A stretch of 64,000 bases of DNA from Clostridiales bacterium (GTDB lineage: Bacteria > Bacillota > Clostridia > Christensenellales > Aristaeellaceae). The position numbers and the translations under genes were made by a program. This document shows positions 34,502 through 43,060 of the stretch, one piece after another. Numbering within the stretch: the first letter of the stretch is position 1; every line of letters begins with the position of its first letter. The stretch spans positions 1-64,000 of the forward strand of contig SVGY01000003.1 of assembly GCA_015056145.1 (NCBI GenBank), read 5' to 3'. The notes under the pieces were generated by a model that was not told the origin of the DNA, made no database searches, and saw only the letters and a list, made by a program, of their open reading frames with translations.

Positions 34502-35497
34502 TCAGTCTTCACCAAGACCGGCGTAGGGAATGTTTTCAATGAGGCAGCGGGCCGCGTTGCCGATATCTTCTTCATCGGGCAGCTCGTTTTCCCGGGCGCA
34601 GCATTCAAATTCATCCACGATGTTTTCTATTAGAACCATGTCGATGAACAGGGGCAGCCGGCAAAGCATTTCGTCGGAAAGTTCGGTTTCGCTTCTGTAA
34701 CCTTCCAGAATGCGGGAAAAATAATGCTCCATGTACTTCATTCGCGCTGCACCGTCCGGCAGGAAACGGCACCAGCCTTCGCCGTGAGTCCACAGGTTGG
34801 CCAGGTCGAACATATACCAGCAATACATACAGTTGTCAAAATCGAAAACCGTTATTTGTCCGTTGCTCATGTCGATGTGGAAATTGCCATCGCTGAAATC
34901 GAAATGAATAAGGCCGTAGCTCTCCGGTGTAACGGGCAGGGCGCGGAAAGCATCCAGCCGCTTTGAAATGGCGGCTTTCAGCACGGCGTATTCATCGGGA
35001 ATGAGACGGTTGAGATTGTCCATGTTGTATTTGTCGAAATAATCGCTTCTGCGGTGCGTGGGCGCATAGGTTTTGGAAAGACGGTGGATGTGGCCCAAAG
35101 TCTTGCCGGTGTTGTAGAAATACTCTTCCAAAGGCGCGTTATCCCGGTAGCGGTAGCCGTTGTGGGCCAGAAGCATACCTTTGGCACAGGCAAAAAGGCT
35201 CAGGTAGATGGGATTTCCCTCGTGGGTCATTTTTTCCACCAGTTTGCCGTTTACGGAAGGAAGCACATCCGCCACCGGTGCGCCGTTTTGGCTGAGGTAG
35301 CGGACAAACTCCGTTTCTGCCAGATAGTCTGCTTCCCGGCGGTCGGGCAGGGGAGACACACGGAGAACAGCCTGATTTTCGCTGTTCAGGCGGCAGAGGA
35401 AAAGGAGGTTTCTTCCGCCTTCATGACCGGGCACAGGAAAAAGCTCATATTTTTCCAAGGCAAACAAAGCCTTTGCGGCATCGATGATTTGATTCAT
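34502..35497 (-). CDS. Aminoglycoside-phosphotransferase-like kinase (APH family)
   Basis: A 331-residue small-molecule kinase with the APH/choline-kinase fold. The Brenner motif is HFDFSDGNFH (catalytic Asp and Asn), followed by the metal-binding VFDFDNCMYCWYMFDLA. The N-lobe has a Lys/Arg in place of the usual motif (QAVLRVSPL). Families with this layout include homoserine kinase-type and choline kinase-type enzymes; there is no reason to call it a resistance gene. The ribosome site is AAAGGAG. It stands alone, converging with the MATE gene. Confidence 0.85.
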   Translation of the reverse strand: MNQIIDAAKALFALEKYELFPVPGHEGGRNLLFLCRLNSENQAVLRVSPLPDRREADYLAETEFVRYLSQNGAPVADVLPSVNGKLVEKMTHEGNPIYLSLFACAKGMLLAHNGYRYRDNAPLEEYFYNTGKTLGHIHRLSKTYAPTHRRSDYFDKYNMDNLNRLIPDEYAVLKAAISKRLDAFRALPVTPESYGLIHFDFSDGNFHIDMSNGQITVFDFDNCMYCWYMFDLANLWTHGEGWCRFLPDGAARMKYMEHYFSRILEGYRSETELSDEMLCRLPLFIDMVLIENIVDEFECCARENELPDEEDIGNAARCLIENIPYAGLGED

Positions 35498-35536
35498 TTT
35501 TTTCTCCTTTATTTGCAGAGGGATTTGTGAAAAGCC

Positions 35537-36064
35537 TTACAGAATCGTGACCAGTTCTTCCATGGCCTTGCGCTTTTTCTGGCGCAGGGGGTCGCCCTCG
35601 GTGGCGTAGCCAAGGGTGATGACCAGGCGCACGGGCTGGTCAAGGCCGATGATACTGCGGATTTTCTTGTCGTCCAGCCAGCCGATGATGCAGCTGCCAA
35701 GCCCCTGTGCGGCGGCTTCGGCGGTGATATAGGCGGTTACGATGCCGATATCGTAAGGCAGGCAGTCGTTGCCTTTCACCTTGGCGGCCAGGGCGACGGT
35801 TTTTGCCCGGGGCATTTCGGAAATAACGATTTGAATGGGCGCAGAGGGAGCGAATTTATTCATGCCCATGCCGGTGGTGGCCTTGGCTACCTCCCTGGCT
35901 TTTTCTCCACGGCACACCGTCAGGTGGTAAGGCTGGGCGTTGCAGGCGGAGGGGGCAAGACGGGCGGCTTCCAGGATAGCCTGAAGCTTTTCAGCCTCTA
36001 CGGGACGGTTTTCGTCGTAGCTGCGGCAGGATTGACGGTTATTGGCGATTTCGGTAAAATTCAT
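35537..36064 (-). CDS. Nitroreductase family protein
   Basis: A 175-residue FMN-dependent nitroreductase fold protein. The N terminus NRQSCRSYDENRPVEAEKLQ (RxSxRxF-like) and ARLAPSACNAQPYHLTV are typical, as is GSCIIGWLDDKKIRSIIGL and the tail GYATEGDPLRQKKRK. It acts on nitro or quinone compounds with NAD(P)H, substrate unknown. The ribosome site is AAGGAGG. It lies 40 bases upstream of the kinase gene on the same strand. Confidence 0.92.
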   Translation of the reverse strand: MNFTEIANNRQSCRSYDENRPVEAEKLQAILEAARLAPSACNAQPYHLTVCRGEKAREVAKATTGMGMNKFAPSAPIQIVISEMPRAKTVALAAKVKGNDCLPYDIGIVTAYITAEAAAQGLGSCIIGWLDDKKIRSIIGLDQPVRLVITLGYATEGDPLRQKKRKAMEELVTIL

Positions 36065-36183
36065 GAAAAAACCTCCTTATTTCAGCCTGAAAACAGGGCG
36101 CACGAAGGGTGCGTTTTTTCAGAGTATAGCACAGATCATATGAAAATAAAACAGATGTTTTTTATTGCGTGGAATAAGGTACA

Positions 36184-36705
36184 TCATCCGTTTTTTGCAT
36201 TGGCACGCATTTCTGCACTTTCCTCAAGCAGTTCCTCCAGCGGGCGGTGTTGGCCGCCCCAGTACTCAAACACATGCATGCCGTCATTTTCCATCACCGG
36301 GCCGCTCAGATGCAGCTCCATCCCCATCTGGCGGTAGATGGATTCGTAATCAGGATGTGCAGGCGTAAAGGGCAGGAGCAGCGCAAAGGATTGATAAGAT
36401 ACGCCGTAAACGATGTCCCTGATGCCCAGGGAGGCGATGGCGGCAAGGCAGCGTTCGCAGGGAGCGCAGCTGGTGTACAGCGTGGCGTTTTTCAGAAGTC
36501 TGTCCGGATAGCGGTTGGCGCATTTGCTGACCAGATTGAACTCTGCATGGCCAAAGAGGCCCTTTTCATAATCGGCGGTGTTTTCTGCTTCTTCGAGGAT
36601 TTTTCCGTCGGCAACCAGCAACGCCCCAAAGGTGTCATAGCCCTTTTTGCCTGCATTTATCGCCAGCTCATAACAGCGGCGAATGAATGGCTCGTGTTTT
36701 TGCAT
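36184..36705 (-). CDS. Cytidine/deoxycytidylate deaminase family protein
   Basis: A 173-residue zinc-dependent deaminase. The HAE motif is at His53-Ala-Glu55 (FGHAEFNL), and the PCxxC motif gives Cys83 and Cys86 (SCAPCERC), so the active-site zinc ligands are complete. The closing part YWGGQHRPLEELLEESAEMR resembles guanine deaminase or tRNA-type deaminases. I start at ATG 36705, after AAGGA; the ATG at 36714 overlaps that site. Substrate is unclear: guanine, cytidine or another base. Confidence 0.85.
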   Translation of the reverse strand: MQKHEPFIRRCYELAINAGKKGYDTFGALLVADGKILEEAENTADYEKGLFGHAEFNLVSKCANRYPDRLLKNATLYTSCAPCERCLAAIASLGIRDIVYGVSYQSFALLLPFTPAHPDYESIYRQMGMELHLSGPVMENDGMHVFEYWGGQHRPLEELLEESAEMRANAKNG

Positions 36706-36844
36706 TGTAATCATCCTTATTTTTGTGATTGCAACCCCGGGAAAAAGTATAGCATTTCCTTGTACAAAACTCAACAAACCCATTGCAAAATGGCGGCAGT
36801 TGTGATACTCTGCAAAAAAATGACAAAAAGGAGCTGTTATTTAT

Positions 36845-37816
36845 ATGAAGGCATTTATTACCGGCGGCACTGGAAACATTGGACAGTATGTAACAAAAGC
36901 CTTTTTGGACGCCGGGCACAGCGTTGTGCTGCTTACCCGTACACCCGACAGGATTCCCGCCTACAAAACCATGGAAAACGTGGAAGTGGTAAAGGGAAAC
37001 ATTCTGGAGCTGGACGTGATGGGCAAAGCCTTGCAGGGCTGCGACGTTGTGGTGCACATTGCCCTTGGCTGGGGTAACGATCCTCTGGAAATGCTGGATC
37101 ACGATACCCGGGTGACCGCCTACCTGCTGGATGCTGCGGAAAAAGCCGGTGTGAAGAATTTTGTCTACACCAGCTCCACTGCTGCTGCAGGCCCGCTGCG
37201 CCCCGATATGGACGAGACCAAGTGCTGCCTGCCTGAGAACCTCTACGGCGCTACCAAGGCAGCTTCCGAGGCCTATGTGCTGGGCTTCCGGCATTATTAC
37301 GGTTCCCAGGGCAACGGCAGCACACAGGTGAAAATGCGCCGCAACATTATCCGTCCTGGATACACCTACTCCAACCCTGCGGTGGAAGGAGGCGCTTCCC
37401 AGTCCGACACCCGCTTCAAGAAGATTGCTGAGGATATCGTAGCCGGCCGGGATATTGACTGGTCCATCAACGACGGCACCCAGTTCCTTTCCGGACAGCA
37501 GATTGCAAAGTTGTACCTGAAGCTGGCGGAAAGCGATCTCAATGAGCAGATTTTCTTTGCACTGAGCCACAACTATGTTTCCTGGTACGATATTGCCAAG
37601 GTGGCCAAGGAAATGGTGCCTGAATCGCCCAGCAAGATCACCACGCCCGACGAGGAGGGACAGCACACTCTGTACGGCGTAAAGAAAATGGAAGAGGTCT
37701 TTGGGCTTAAATTCGATGCCTGGGAAGATCTGCGGGAACATATCGCCTGGAATATCGAACGGGCCAAGGCAGAGGCTGCCGGAGAAAAGGTACACAACGT
37801 GCTGCATGTTTGGTAA
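36845..37816 (+). CDS. NAD-dependent epimerase/dehydratase family protein
   Basis: A 323-residue extended SDR enzyme. The Rossmann motif is TGGTGNIGQYV (6-16), then DVVVHIALGWG, and the YxxxK catalytic pair is in LYGATKAASEAYV. Substrate could be a nucleotide sugar or a free aldose derivative. The ribosome site is AAAGGAGCTG. It is the first of four closely spaced genes with AraC, GH8 and GNAT (gaps 35, 26 and 1 bases), which suggests a carbohydrate operon. Confidence 0.88.
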   Translation: MKAFITGGTGNIGQYVTKAFLDAGHSVVLLTRTPDRIPAYKTMENVEVVKGNILELDVMGKALQGCDVVVHIALGWGNDPLEMLDHDTRVTAYLLDAAEKAGVKNFVYTSSTAAAGPLRPDMDETKCCLPENLYGATKAASEAYVLGFRHYYGSQGNGSTQVKMRRNIIRPGYTYSNPAVEGGASQSDTRFKKIAEDIVAGRDIDWSINDGTQFLSGQQIAKLYLKLAESDLNEQIFFALSHNYVSWYDIAKVAKEMVPESPSKITTPDEEGQHTLYGVKKMEEVFGLKFDAWEDLREHIAWNIERAKAEAAGEKVHNVLHVW

Positions 37817-37851
37817 CTCTCCAAAAAAACAATGAAGCGGGGTGAAGAGCC

Positions 37852-38718
37852 GTGGACAGTTCCCTCGGAAGCCTGCGCCAGCTGGAACACCACACCGGGG
37901 AAAGGGTGCGGCTCTATTCCAACCGGCAAAGCGACGATTATCCCCAGCACTGGCATACCTCCTTTGAGATTATCCAGCCGGTGGAAAACGAATATGTGGT
38001 TTTGGTGGGGGAGGAGCGTCATCTGCTGCGGCCCGGGGATATCCTGCTGATTCCCTCCGGCATGGTGCACGAAATATTCGCCCCGGAAACGGGCCTGAGA
38101 TACATATTCATGGTGGAGCGGGAGGAAGTATGCCGCCTCAAGGGTATGAGCGCCATTCTGGGCAGCTTTTACCCGAGCCTGCTTCTGACCCCTGAAAAGG
38201 ACGGCTGGCTGCATCAGGCAGCCTCCGGGCTGATGAAACGTGCGGCGGAGGAATACGGGCAGGGCGATTGCTTTGCTGGGGAAATGATGCGCCTGATCAT
38301 GGAGGAAATGCTTTTGCTGATTGGCAGGCGACTTGTGGAGCAAAAAAGCGGAAGCAGCGCAGTCAGAGACCCGGAGCAGGATCGAATGGCCCGTTTTCTG
38401 GATGTGTGCGGCTTCATTGGCGATCATTGCCATGAAAAACTGAGCCTTGAGGATGCAGCCCGTTATGCCGGATACAGCAAGAACCACTTTGCAAGGTTTT
38501 TCAAGGAATTATCAGGAAAAAGTTTTTACGAATACTGCCTTGAGCAGCGCATGCTGCTGTGCGAGCAGCTTTTGGCAGACCCTGCACTGCCGGTAACGGA
38601 GGCTGCGCTTCGGGCAGGATTTGGCAGCATTGCCACCTTCAACCGCATCTTCAGGGAGCGCAAGGGTATGTCGCCCACGCAGTACCGCAGGATACAGCTG
38701 GGTAACGAAAATCAATAA
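37852..38718 (+). CDS. AraC family transcriptional regulator
   Basis: A 288-residue regulator with an N-terminal cupin sugar-binding domain (YPQHWHTSFEIIQPVENEYV, GEERHLLRPGDILLIPSGMV) and a C-terminal double helix-turn-helix (LSLEDAARYAGYSKNHFARF, then VTEAALRAGFGSIATFNRIF and RERKGMSPTQYRR). The start is GTG 37852. It is likely to sense an oligosaccharide and control this operon, including the GH8 gene next to it; the effector is inferred from position only. Confidence 0.93.
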   Translation: MDSSLGSLRQLEHHTGERVRLYSNRQSDDYPQHWHTSFEIIQPVENEYVVLVGEERHLLRPGDILLIPSGMVHEIFAPETGLRYIFMVEREEVCRLKGMSAILGSFYPSLLLTPEKDGWLHQAASGLMKRAAEEYGQGDCFAGEMMRLIMEEMLLLIGRRLVEQKSGSSAVRDPEQDRMARFLDVCGFIGDHCHEKLSLEDAARYAGYSKNHFARFFKELSGKSFYEYCLEQRMLLCEQLLADPALPVTEAALRAGFGSIATFNRIFRERKGMSPTQYRRIQLGNENQ

Positions 38719-38744
38719 GATACACTGTAAGGGAGCGCATTAGG

Positions 38745-39839
38745 ATGGAAAACCTTTTTGTGAAATATGGCATTCCCGCCTTGGAAGTACAGAAGAAAAT
38801 CCGGGAAACATTTGACACCATCTTTTTTGATGAAAACGAGAAGTTTTATTTTGAACTGGATCAAGACAGCGCCTTTATGATGGACACCGGCAACGTGGAT
38901 GCCCGCACCGAGGGCATGAGCTATGGCATGATGATGGCTGTGCAGATGGACCGTCAAGATATTTTTGACAAGCTGTGGATGTTTTCCAAGCGATACATGT
39001 GGCATGAAGATGGCAAGTATCAGGGCTATTTCGCCTGGTCGGTGAATCCTGAGGGACGGCGCAATGCCCAGGGCCCTGCTCCCGACGGCGAAGAGTACTA
39101 CGCCATGGCGCTGTTTTTTGCCTCCAAACGCTGGGGAGACAAGGAAGCGCCTTATGACTATTCCGTACAGGCAAGGGACATCCTGCGGCACTGTGTGCAC
39201 CAGCATGAACTGGTGGAGGATGGCCGGGCTATGTGGGCACCGGAAAACAAGCTGATCCGTTTTGTGCCCGAGGCTGATTTTTCTGATCCGTCTTACCATC
39301 TGCCGCATTTTTACAGCCTTTTTGCCCGTTGGGCCGATGAAGAAGATCGTGCGTTCTGGCAGCAGGTCGCTGACAACAGCCGGCAATATCTGTTGAAATC
39401 CAGCCATCCGGTTACGGGCATGGCTGCTGAGTATGCGGAGTATGACGGAACGCCCAGGCATATGTTCCGCAAGGATTTTGATTTCTACAGCGATGCCTAT
39501 CGTGTTGCCATGAATATTGGTCTGGACAGCGCCTGGTTTGGCAAACGGCCTGAATATGCGGAGATCATTGACCATCTGCAGCAATTCCTCTGGGGTCGTG
39601 AGCCTTACAAGGCCTACATGCTGGACGGCCGTGAAACCAGTGAACCCGCCATGCATCCCGTGGCGGTGATCGCCACCACAGCGGCCGGTTCTCTGGCAAC
39701 CGACAACCCGAGGCAGGAGCGCTGGGTAAAGTTCTTCTGGGAAACGCCTCTGCGCACCGGCGGACGTCGTTATTACGACAACTGTCTGTATTTCTTCTGC
39801 CTTTTGATGATGGCCGGGGAATACCGGATTTTTGAATAA
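38745..39839 (+). CDS. GH8 glycosidase, reducing-end xylose-releasing exo-oligoxylanase-like
   Basis: A 364-residue cytoplasmic GH8 enzyme. It shows NVDARTEGMSYGMMMAVQMD with the general acid Glu56, APDGEEYYAMALFFASKRWG with Asp114, and DFDFYSDAYRVAMNIGLD with the likely base Asp250. This pattern is close to Rex enzymes, which release xylose from the reducing end of xylo-oligosaccharides. No signal peptide, so the substrate would be imported oligomers. It is directly downstream of the AraC regulator. Endoglucanase-like GH8 enzymes have secretion signals, so Rex is the better guess. Confidence 0.88.
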   Translation: MENLFVKYGIPALEVQKKIRETFDTIFFDENEKFYFELDQDSAFMMDTGNVDARTEGMSYGMMMAVQMDRQDIFDKLWMFSKRYMWHEDGKYQGYFAWSVNPEGRRNAQGPAPDGEEYYAMALFFASKRWGDKEAPYDYSVQARDILRHCVHQHELVEDGRAMWAPENKLIRFVPEADFSDPSYHLPHFYSLFARWADEEDRAFWQQVADNSRQYLLKSSHPVTGMAAEYAEYDGTPRHMFRKDFDFYSDAYRVAMNIGLDSAWFGKRPEYAEIIDHLQQFLWGREPYKAYMLDGRETSEPAMHPVAVIATTAAGSLATDNPRQERWVKFFWETPLRTGGRRYYDNCLYFFCLLMMAGEYRIFE

Positions 39840-39840
39840 G

Positions 39841-40344
39841 ATGGATACGATTATCCTTCGCCCTATGGAAGATACAAACGCCGATTACACTGCTCTGCAG
39901 TCCTGGTTTCACGAACCGGAACTGCAGCAGTGGGTCTGGTGCGATAAAAGGGGCGAACCGCCGGTTTCACTGGAACGTGTGATTGAGAAATACGGTGCAC
40001 GAATCAAGAACCCTGTGGATGTGTTTCCGTATTTTATTCTGCGCAAGGGTGAGCCCATCGGTTTCATTCAGTATTATCTGGCAGATGATCACAGAATCGG
40101 GCTGGACATGTGGATTGGAACAGCAGCAGAGCGTAACCGTGGTTTTGGCTCGGAAGCATTAAGGCAGATGACGGCAATCATCCTCCAGAAACATCCCGAA
40201 ACCAAGGAACTTTTTATCGACCCGGAAAAGGCCAATATCCGGGCTGTGAAATGCTACCGGAAGGCGGGATTTCAGGAAGAATACGAGTACACGGATGAAG
40301 AGGGTGCGCTTTGTCTGATGATGAAGATGTGCTTTGAAAAGTAG
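39841..40344 (+). CDS. GNAT family N-acetyltransferase (AAC(6')-like fold)
   Basis: A 167-residue acetyltransferase. GLDMWIGTAAERNRGFGSEA carries the acetyl-CoA pyrophosphate-binding RxxGxG/A-type loop (RNRGFG), followed by NIRAVKCYRKAGFQ, a common GNAT closing motif. The N-terminal half (LRPMEDTNADYTALQSWFHE) resembles AAC(6') proteins, but the similarity does not prove aminoglycoside resistance. The start ATG 39841 follows the GH8 stop by one base. Confidence 0.85.
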   Translation: MDTIILRPMEDTNADYTALQSWFHEPELQQWVWCDKRGEPPVSLERVIEKYGARIKNPVDVFPYFILRKGEPIGFIQYYLADDHRIGLDMWIGTAAERNRGFGSEALRQMTAIILQKHPETKELFIDPEKANIRAVKCYRKAGFQEEYEYTDEEGALCLMMKMCFEK

Positions 40345-40347
40345 TTT

Positions 40348-40715
40348 TGTGCCTCCGGCGGCCCTGCCGGGGGCCTTCTTTTCTTCTGGGAAGAAAAGAT
40401 GCAAAAGAAGCGCAATGGGAAAGCGAGAGGGGAGTGCGGGAGAGCATTCTTCTGCCGATGCGGGCGGAGCCTGCAAACTGTGCGCAGAGAAGGAGTGTGC
40501 CTCCGGCGGCCCTGCCGGGGGCCATCTTTTCTTCTGGGAAGAAAAGATGCAAAAGAAGCGCAATGGGAAAGCGAGAGGGGAGTGCGGGAGAGCATTCTTC
40601 TGCCGATGCGGGCGGAGCCTGCAAACTGTGCGCAGAAAAGGAGTGTGCCTCCGGCGGCCCTGCCGGGGGCCATCTTTTCTTCTGGGAAGAAAAGATGCAA
40701 AAGAAGCGCAATGGG
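40348..40715. repeat. 148-bp tandem repeat, about 2.5 copies, with hairpins
   Basis: Copies begin at about 40351, 40499 and 40647 (each GCCTCCGGCGGCCCTGCCGG), an exact 148-base period; the third stops after 69 bases. Copies 1 and 2 are nearly identical. Each contains TCTTTTCTTC-TGG-GAAGAAAAGA, a 10-bp perfect hairpin, and a GC-rich hairpin at its start. Frames of 130-170 codons run through the array on both strands but have no ribosome sites. It lies between two converging operons. Confidence 0.9.
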
Positions 40716-40730
40716 TGGGATTGTGCCTGC

Positions 40731-40765
40731 AAAAAAATCCCTGCACCATGAAAACGGTGCAGGGA
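40731..40765 (-). terminator. Terminator of the GH2 operon
   Basis: On the minus strand TCCCTGCACC and GGTGCAGGGA form a 10-bp stem followed by TTTTTTT. Confidence 0.9.
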
Positions 40766-40783
40766 GCAGTGTGCATAGGTGGT

Positions 40784-43030
40784 TTATTTCTTTTTACGGA
40801 TTTTGTTCAGCTTGGCGTTCAGGTCAAGGAGTTCTTCCTTGGTGAACTTCGCGTTGGCAAAGCCGCCCATCATGGTAAGCAGGCGCAGCACGGTAAAGCC
40901 GCCCATCATGCTCATCATTTCGGGGGTGGCCTTCAGGTCGAAACCTGCGGCCTTCACACGGCCTTTTTCGCCCTTCTTCTTACCGCCGCTGAGCACCTTC
41001 TTGGCCAGTTTGGCAAAGAGGAGCTTACCACGCAGAGGCTTGAGAACTTCGCTCATCTTATCGTTGAGGCACAGGTAGCCTTCCCGGGTGGTGATATCGA
41101 ACCAGTTGAGGATAGCGCCCTCTTCCTTGAGGCGATATTCCTCATTGAAGGTATCCACCTTGCGGATGATGCTTTCGTCACGCAGATCCCCCGCAACGGC
41201 TTCCAGCTTGGTTTCGCCGGCGTTTGGCACGTCAAACTTGAAGAAGTGATCCTCAGCGGTTTTCTTGCCAAGGGATACGCCGTTGGCGAAAAGTTCCACC
41301 TCGGGCTGATTGGAGTACACGGTTACCTTGGTTACATCTTCCACACGGTCGATGTAACGCTTGGAGCACAGGTGCACGAAAGGATCATCGCTGAGCCATG
41401 CCTTGTAGGCATAGAAGGAGTCCTTCTTGTACTTGCGATCCATGGTGACAAGACCCTTGTGGTTCTGGCCGTTTTCGCCGCCTTCGCTGCGTGCGTCTGC
41501 GCCGAAGTCGAACATATTCCATACATGGGTAGCCCACATATACTTGCGGGTGAACAGCTGCTTGATAAGCTCTTCGTGGTAATAGGACTGGTATTCCTCG
41601 GTATAGTCACCCTGAATGGGATCGGAGGTATGCCAGTTCAGCGCCTCGCAGCCATACTCGGAGCAGCCGATGGGGATATTGGGATGGGTGGCGTGGAACT
41701 TATCAAACCAGGGGCCGTTCATGGAAGTTTCGCCGCCGTACCAGCCAAAGTAGTGGTTATAGGAGACTACATCGGGAATCAGCAGGTAGGGATCATCCAT
41801 CTTGCACATGGACACGGCTGCAATGGTGGTCAGGCGGGTTTTGTCCATTTCATGGCAGAGATCATTGAGGATGCGGTGGTTTTCCAGCAGATCTTCGTCG
41901 GCACCGCCGATGCTGATTTCGTTGGAAAGGCCCCATACCACAATGGAGGCGTGATGATAATTCTGGGTGACCAGTTCCTTCATCTGGGAAATGGTGTTTG
42001 CCCGGCCGGTGGGCATATGCTTGGAGATGTAGGGGATCTCCGCCCAGATGACCAGACCCTTTTCATCGCACAGATCATAGAAGTACTGATCGTGCTGGTA
42101 GTGGGCCAGACGGATGGTGGTTGCGCCCACTTCCATGATGAGGTCGATGTCCTCTTCGTGATGGCAGGGCAAAAGGGCATTGCCCACACCCCAGCGGTCC
42201 TGGTGGCGGCTTACGCCACGAAGGGGATATTCCTCGCCATTGAGGATGAATCCGTTTTCGGGATCGATCTTGAAGGTGCGGCAGCCGAAGCGCAGGGCTA
42301 CGGTATCCACCACTTCGCCGTTCACCACGATGGAGGCTTCGGCTTTGTAGAGGTAAGGATCCTTGCGGCCGTTCCAGAGATGCACACCGGCGATATCCAG
42401 CACGGCTTTGGTTTCGGTGGTTTCGGCCTCTGCTACGGTATTGCCTTCCTTATCCAGCACAGTAAAGCGCAGGGTCTGACCCTCGGCGGGATTGGTCACA
42501 TAGGCTTCCAGCTCCACTTTGGCATCCGTTCCAGTCACTTCGGGGGTCACCTTAAGGCCGGGGCCGCCAAAGTAGTCCAGATCGAAATGGGTCTTGTTGA
42601 CGCAGACCAGGTTTACATCACGGTACAGGCCGCCGTAGAAGGTGAAATCTGCCATCTGGGGATAGACTGTCTCGTTGGGTGCGTTATCCACAAGAATGTT
42701 GATTTCATTTTCGTCGGCCAGAGCTTCGGTGATATCCACACGCCAAGTGGAATAACCGCCGTCATGGTGGGCCAGCTGCTTGCCGTTGACGGAAACGTCC
42801 GCAGAGGAGTTTGCGCCACGGATTTCCAGATAGTACTGGTCAGCCTCGGGCAAGTCAGCCTTGTTCAGTTTTTTCTGGTACAGGCAGGAACCACGGAAAT
42901 AGTCGTTGCCGCCATCCTGGCCGTCTACGGCATTCCAGCTGTGGGGCAGGTTGACGGTTTCGGGGGAGGCAAAGGCGGTCACGCCTTTTTCAAAAAGCCA
43001 GCCCTCGTTGAGGTTGATAATGGTGCGCAT
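40784..43030 (-). CDS. Glycoside hydrolase family 2 (beta-galactosidase/beta-glucuronidase-like)
   Basis: A 748-residue cytoplasmic GH2 enzyme. The jelly-roll N terminus is clear (VNLPHSWNAVDGQDGGNDYF, RGSCLYQKKL). The barrel carries the acid/base Glu371 in WGLSNEIS and the nucleophile Glu458 in GCSEYGCEA; QNHKGLVTMDRKYKKDSFYA is typical of beta-galactosidase-like GH2 proteins. A basic, Met-rich C-terminal extension (GGKKKGEKGRVKAAGF, then MMSMMGGFTVLRLL) is unusual and of unknown use. The NHKG does not by itself prove glucuronide activity. The sugar symporter gene lies 30 bases upstream in the same operon, so imported disaccharides or glycosides are the likely substrates. Confidence 0.93.
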   Translation of the reverse strand: MRTIINLNEGWLFEKGVTAFASPETVNLPHSWNAVDGQDGGNDYFRGSCLYQKKLNKADLPEADQYYLEIRGANSSADVSVNGKQLAHHDGGYSTWRVDITEALADENEINILVDNAPNETVYPQMADFTFYGGLYRDVNLVCVNKTHFDLDYFGGPGLKVTPEVTGTDAKVELEAYVTNPAEGQTLRFTVLDKEGNTVAEAETTETKAVLDIAGVHLWNGRKDPYLYKAEASIVVNGEVVDTVALRFGCRTFKIDPENGFILNGEEYPLRGVSRHQDRWGVGNALLPCHHEEDIDLIMEVGATTIRLAHYQHDQYFYDLCDEKGLVIWAEIPYISKHMPTGRANTISQMKELVTQNYHHASIVVWGLSNEISIGGADEDLLENHRILNDLCHEMDKTRLTTIAAVSMCKMDDPYLLIPDVVSYNHYFGWYGGETSMNGPWFDKFHATHPNIPIGCSEYGCEALNWHTSDPIQGDYTEEYQSYYHEELIKQLFTRKYMWATHVWNMFDFGADARSEGGENGQNHKGLVTMDRKYKKDSFYAYKAWLSDDPFVHLCSKRYIDRVEDVTKVTVYSNQPEVELFANGVSLGKKTAEDHFFKFDVPNAGETKLEAVAGDLRDESIIRKVDTFNEEYRLKEEGAILNWFDITTREGYLCLNDKMSEVLKPLRGKLLFAKLAKKVLSGGKKKGEKGRVKAAGFDLKATPEMMSMMGGFTVLRLLTMMGGFANAKFTKEELLDLNAKLNKIRKKK

Positions 43031-43060
43031 TGGTTTGATTACCTCCTGAGATATGGTGAA

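Noticed and set aside
34502-35497. Aminoglycoside resistance phosphotransferase
   Set aside because: Only the general kinase fold is supported; no resistance-type motif or mobile context.
39841-40344. AAC(6') antibiotic resistance gene
   Set aside because: The GNAT fold fits but the context is a sugar operon, and no allele-specific motif is present.
40348-40715. CRISPR array
   Set aside because: The repeats are 148 bases long and directly adjoining, with no variable spacers; no cas genes are present.
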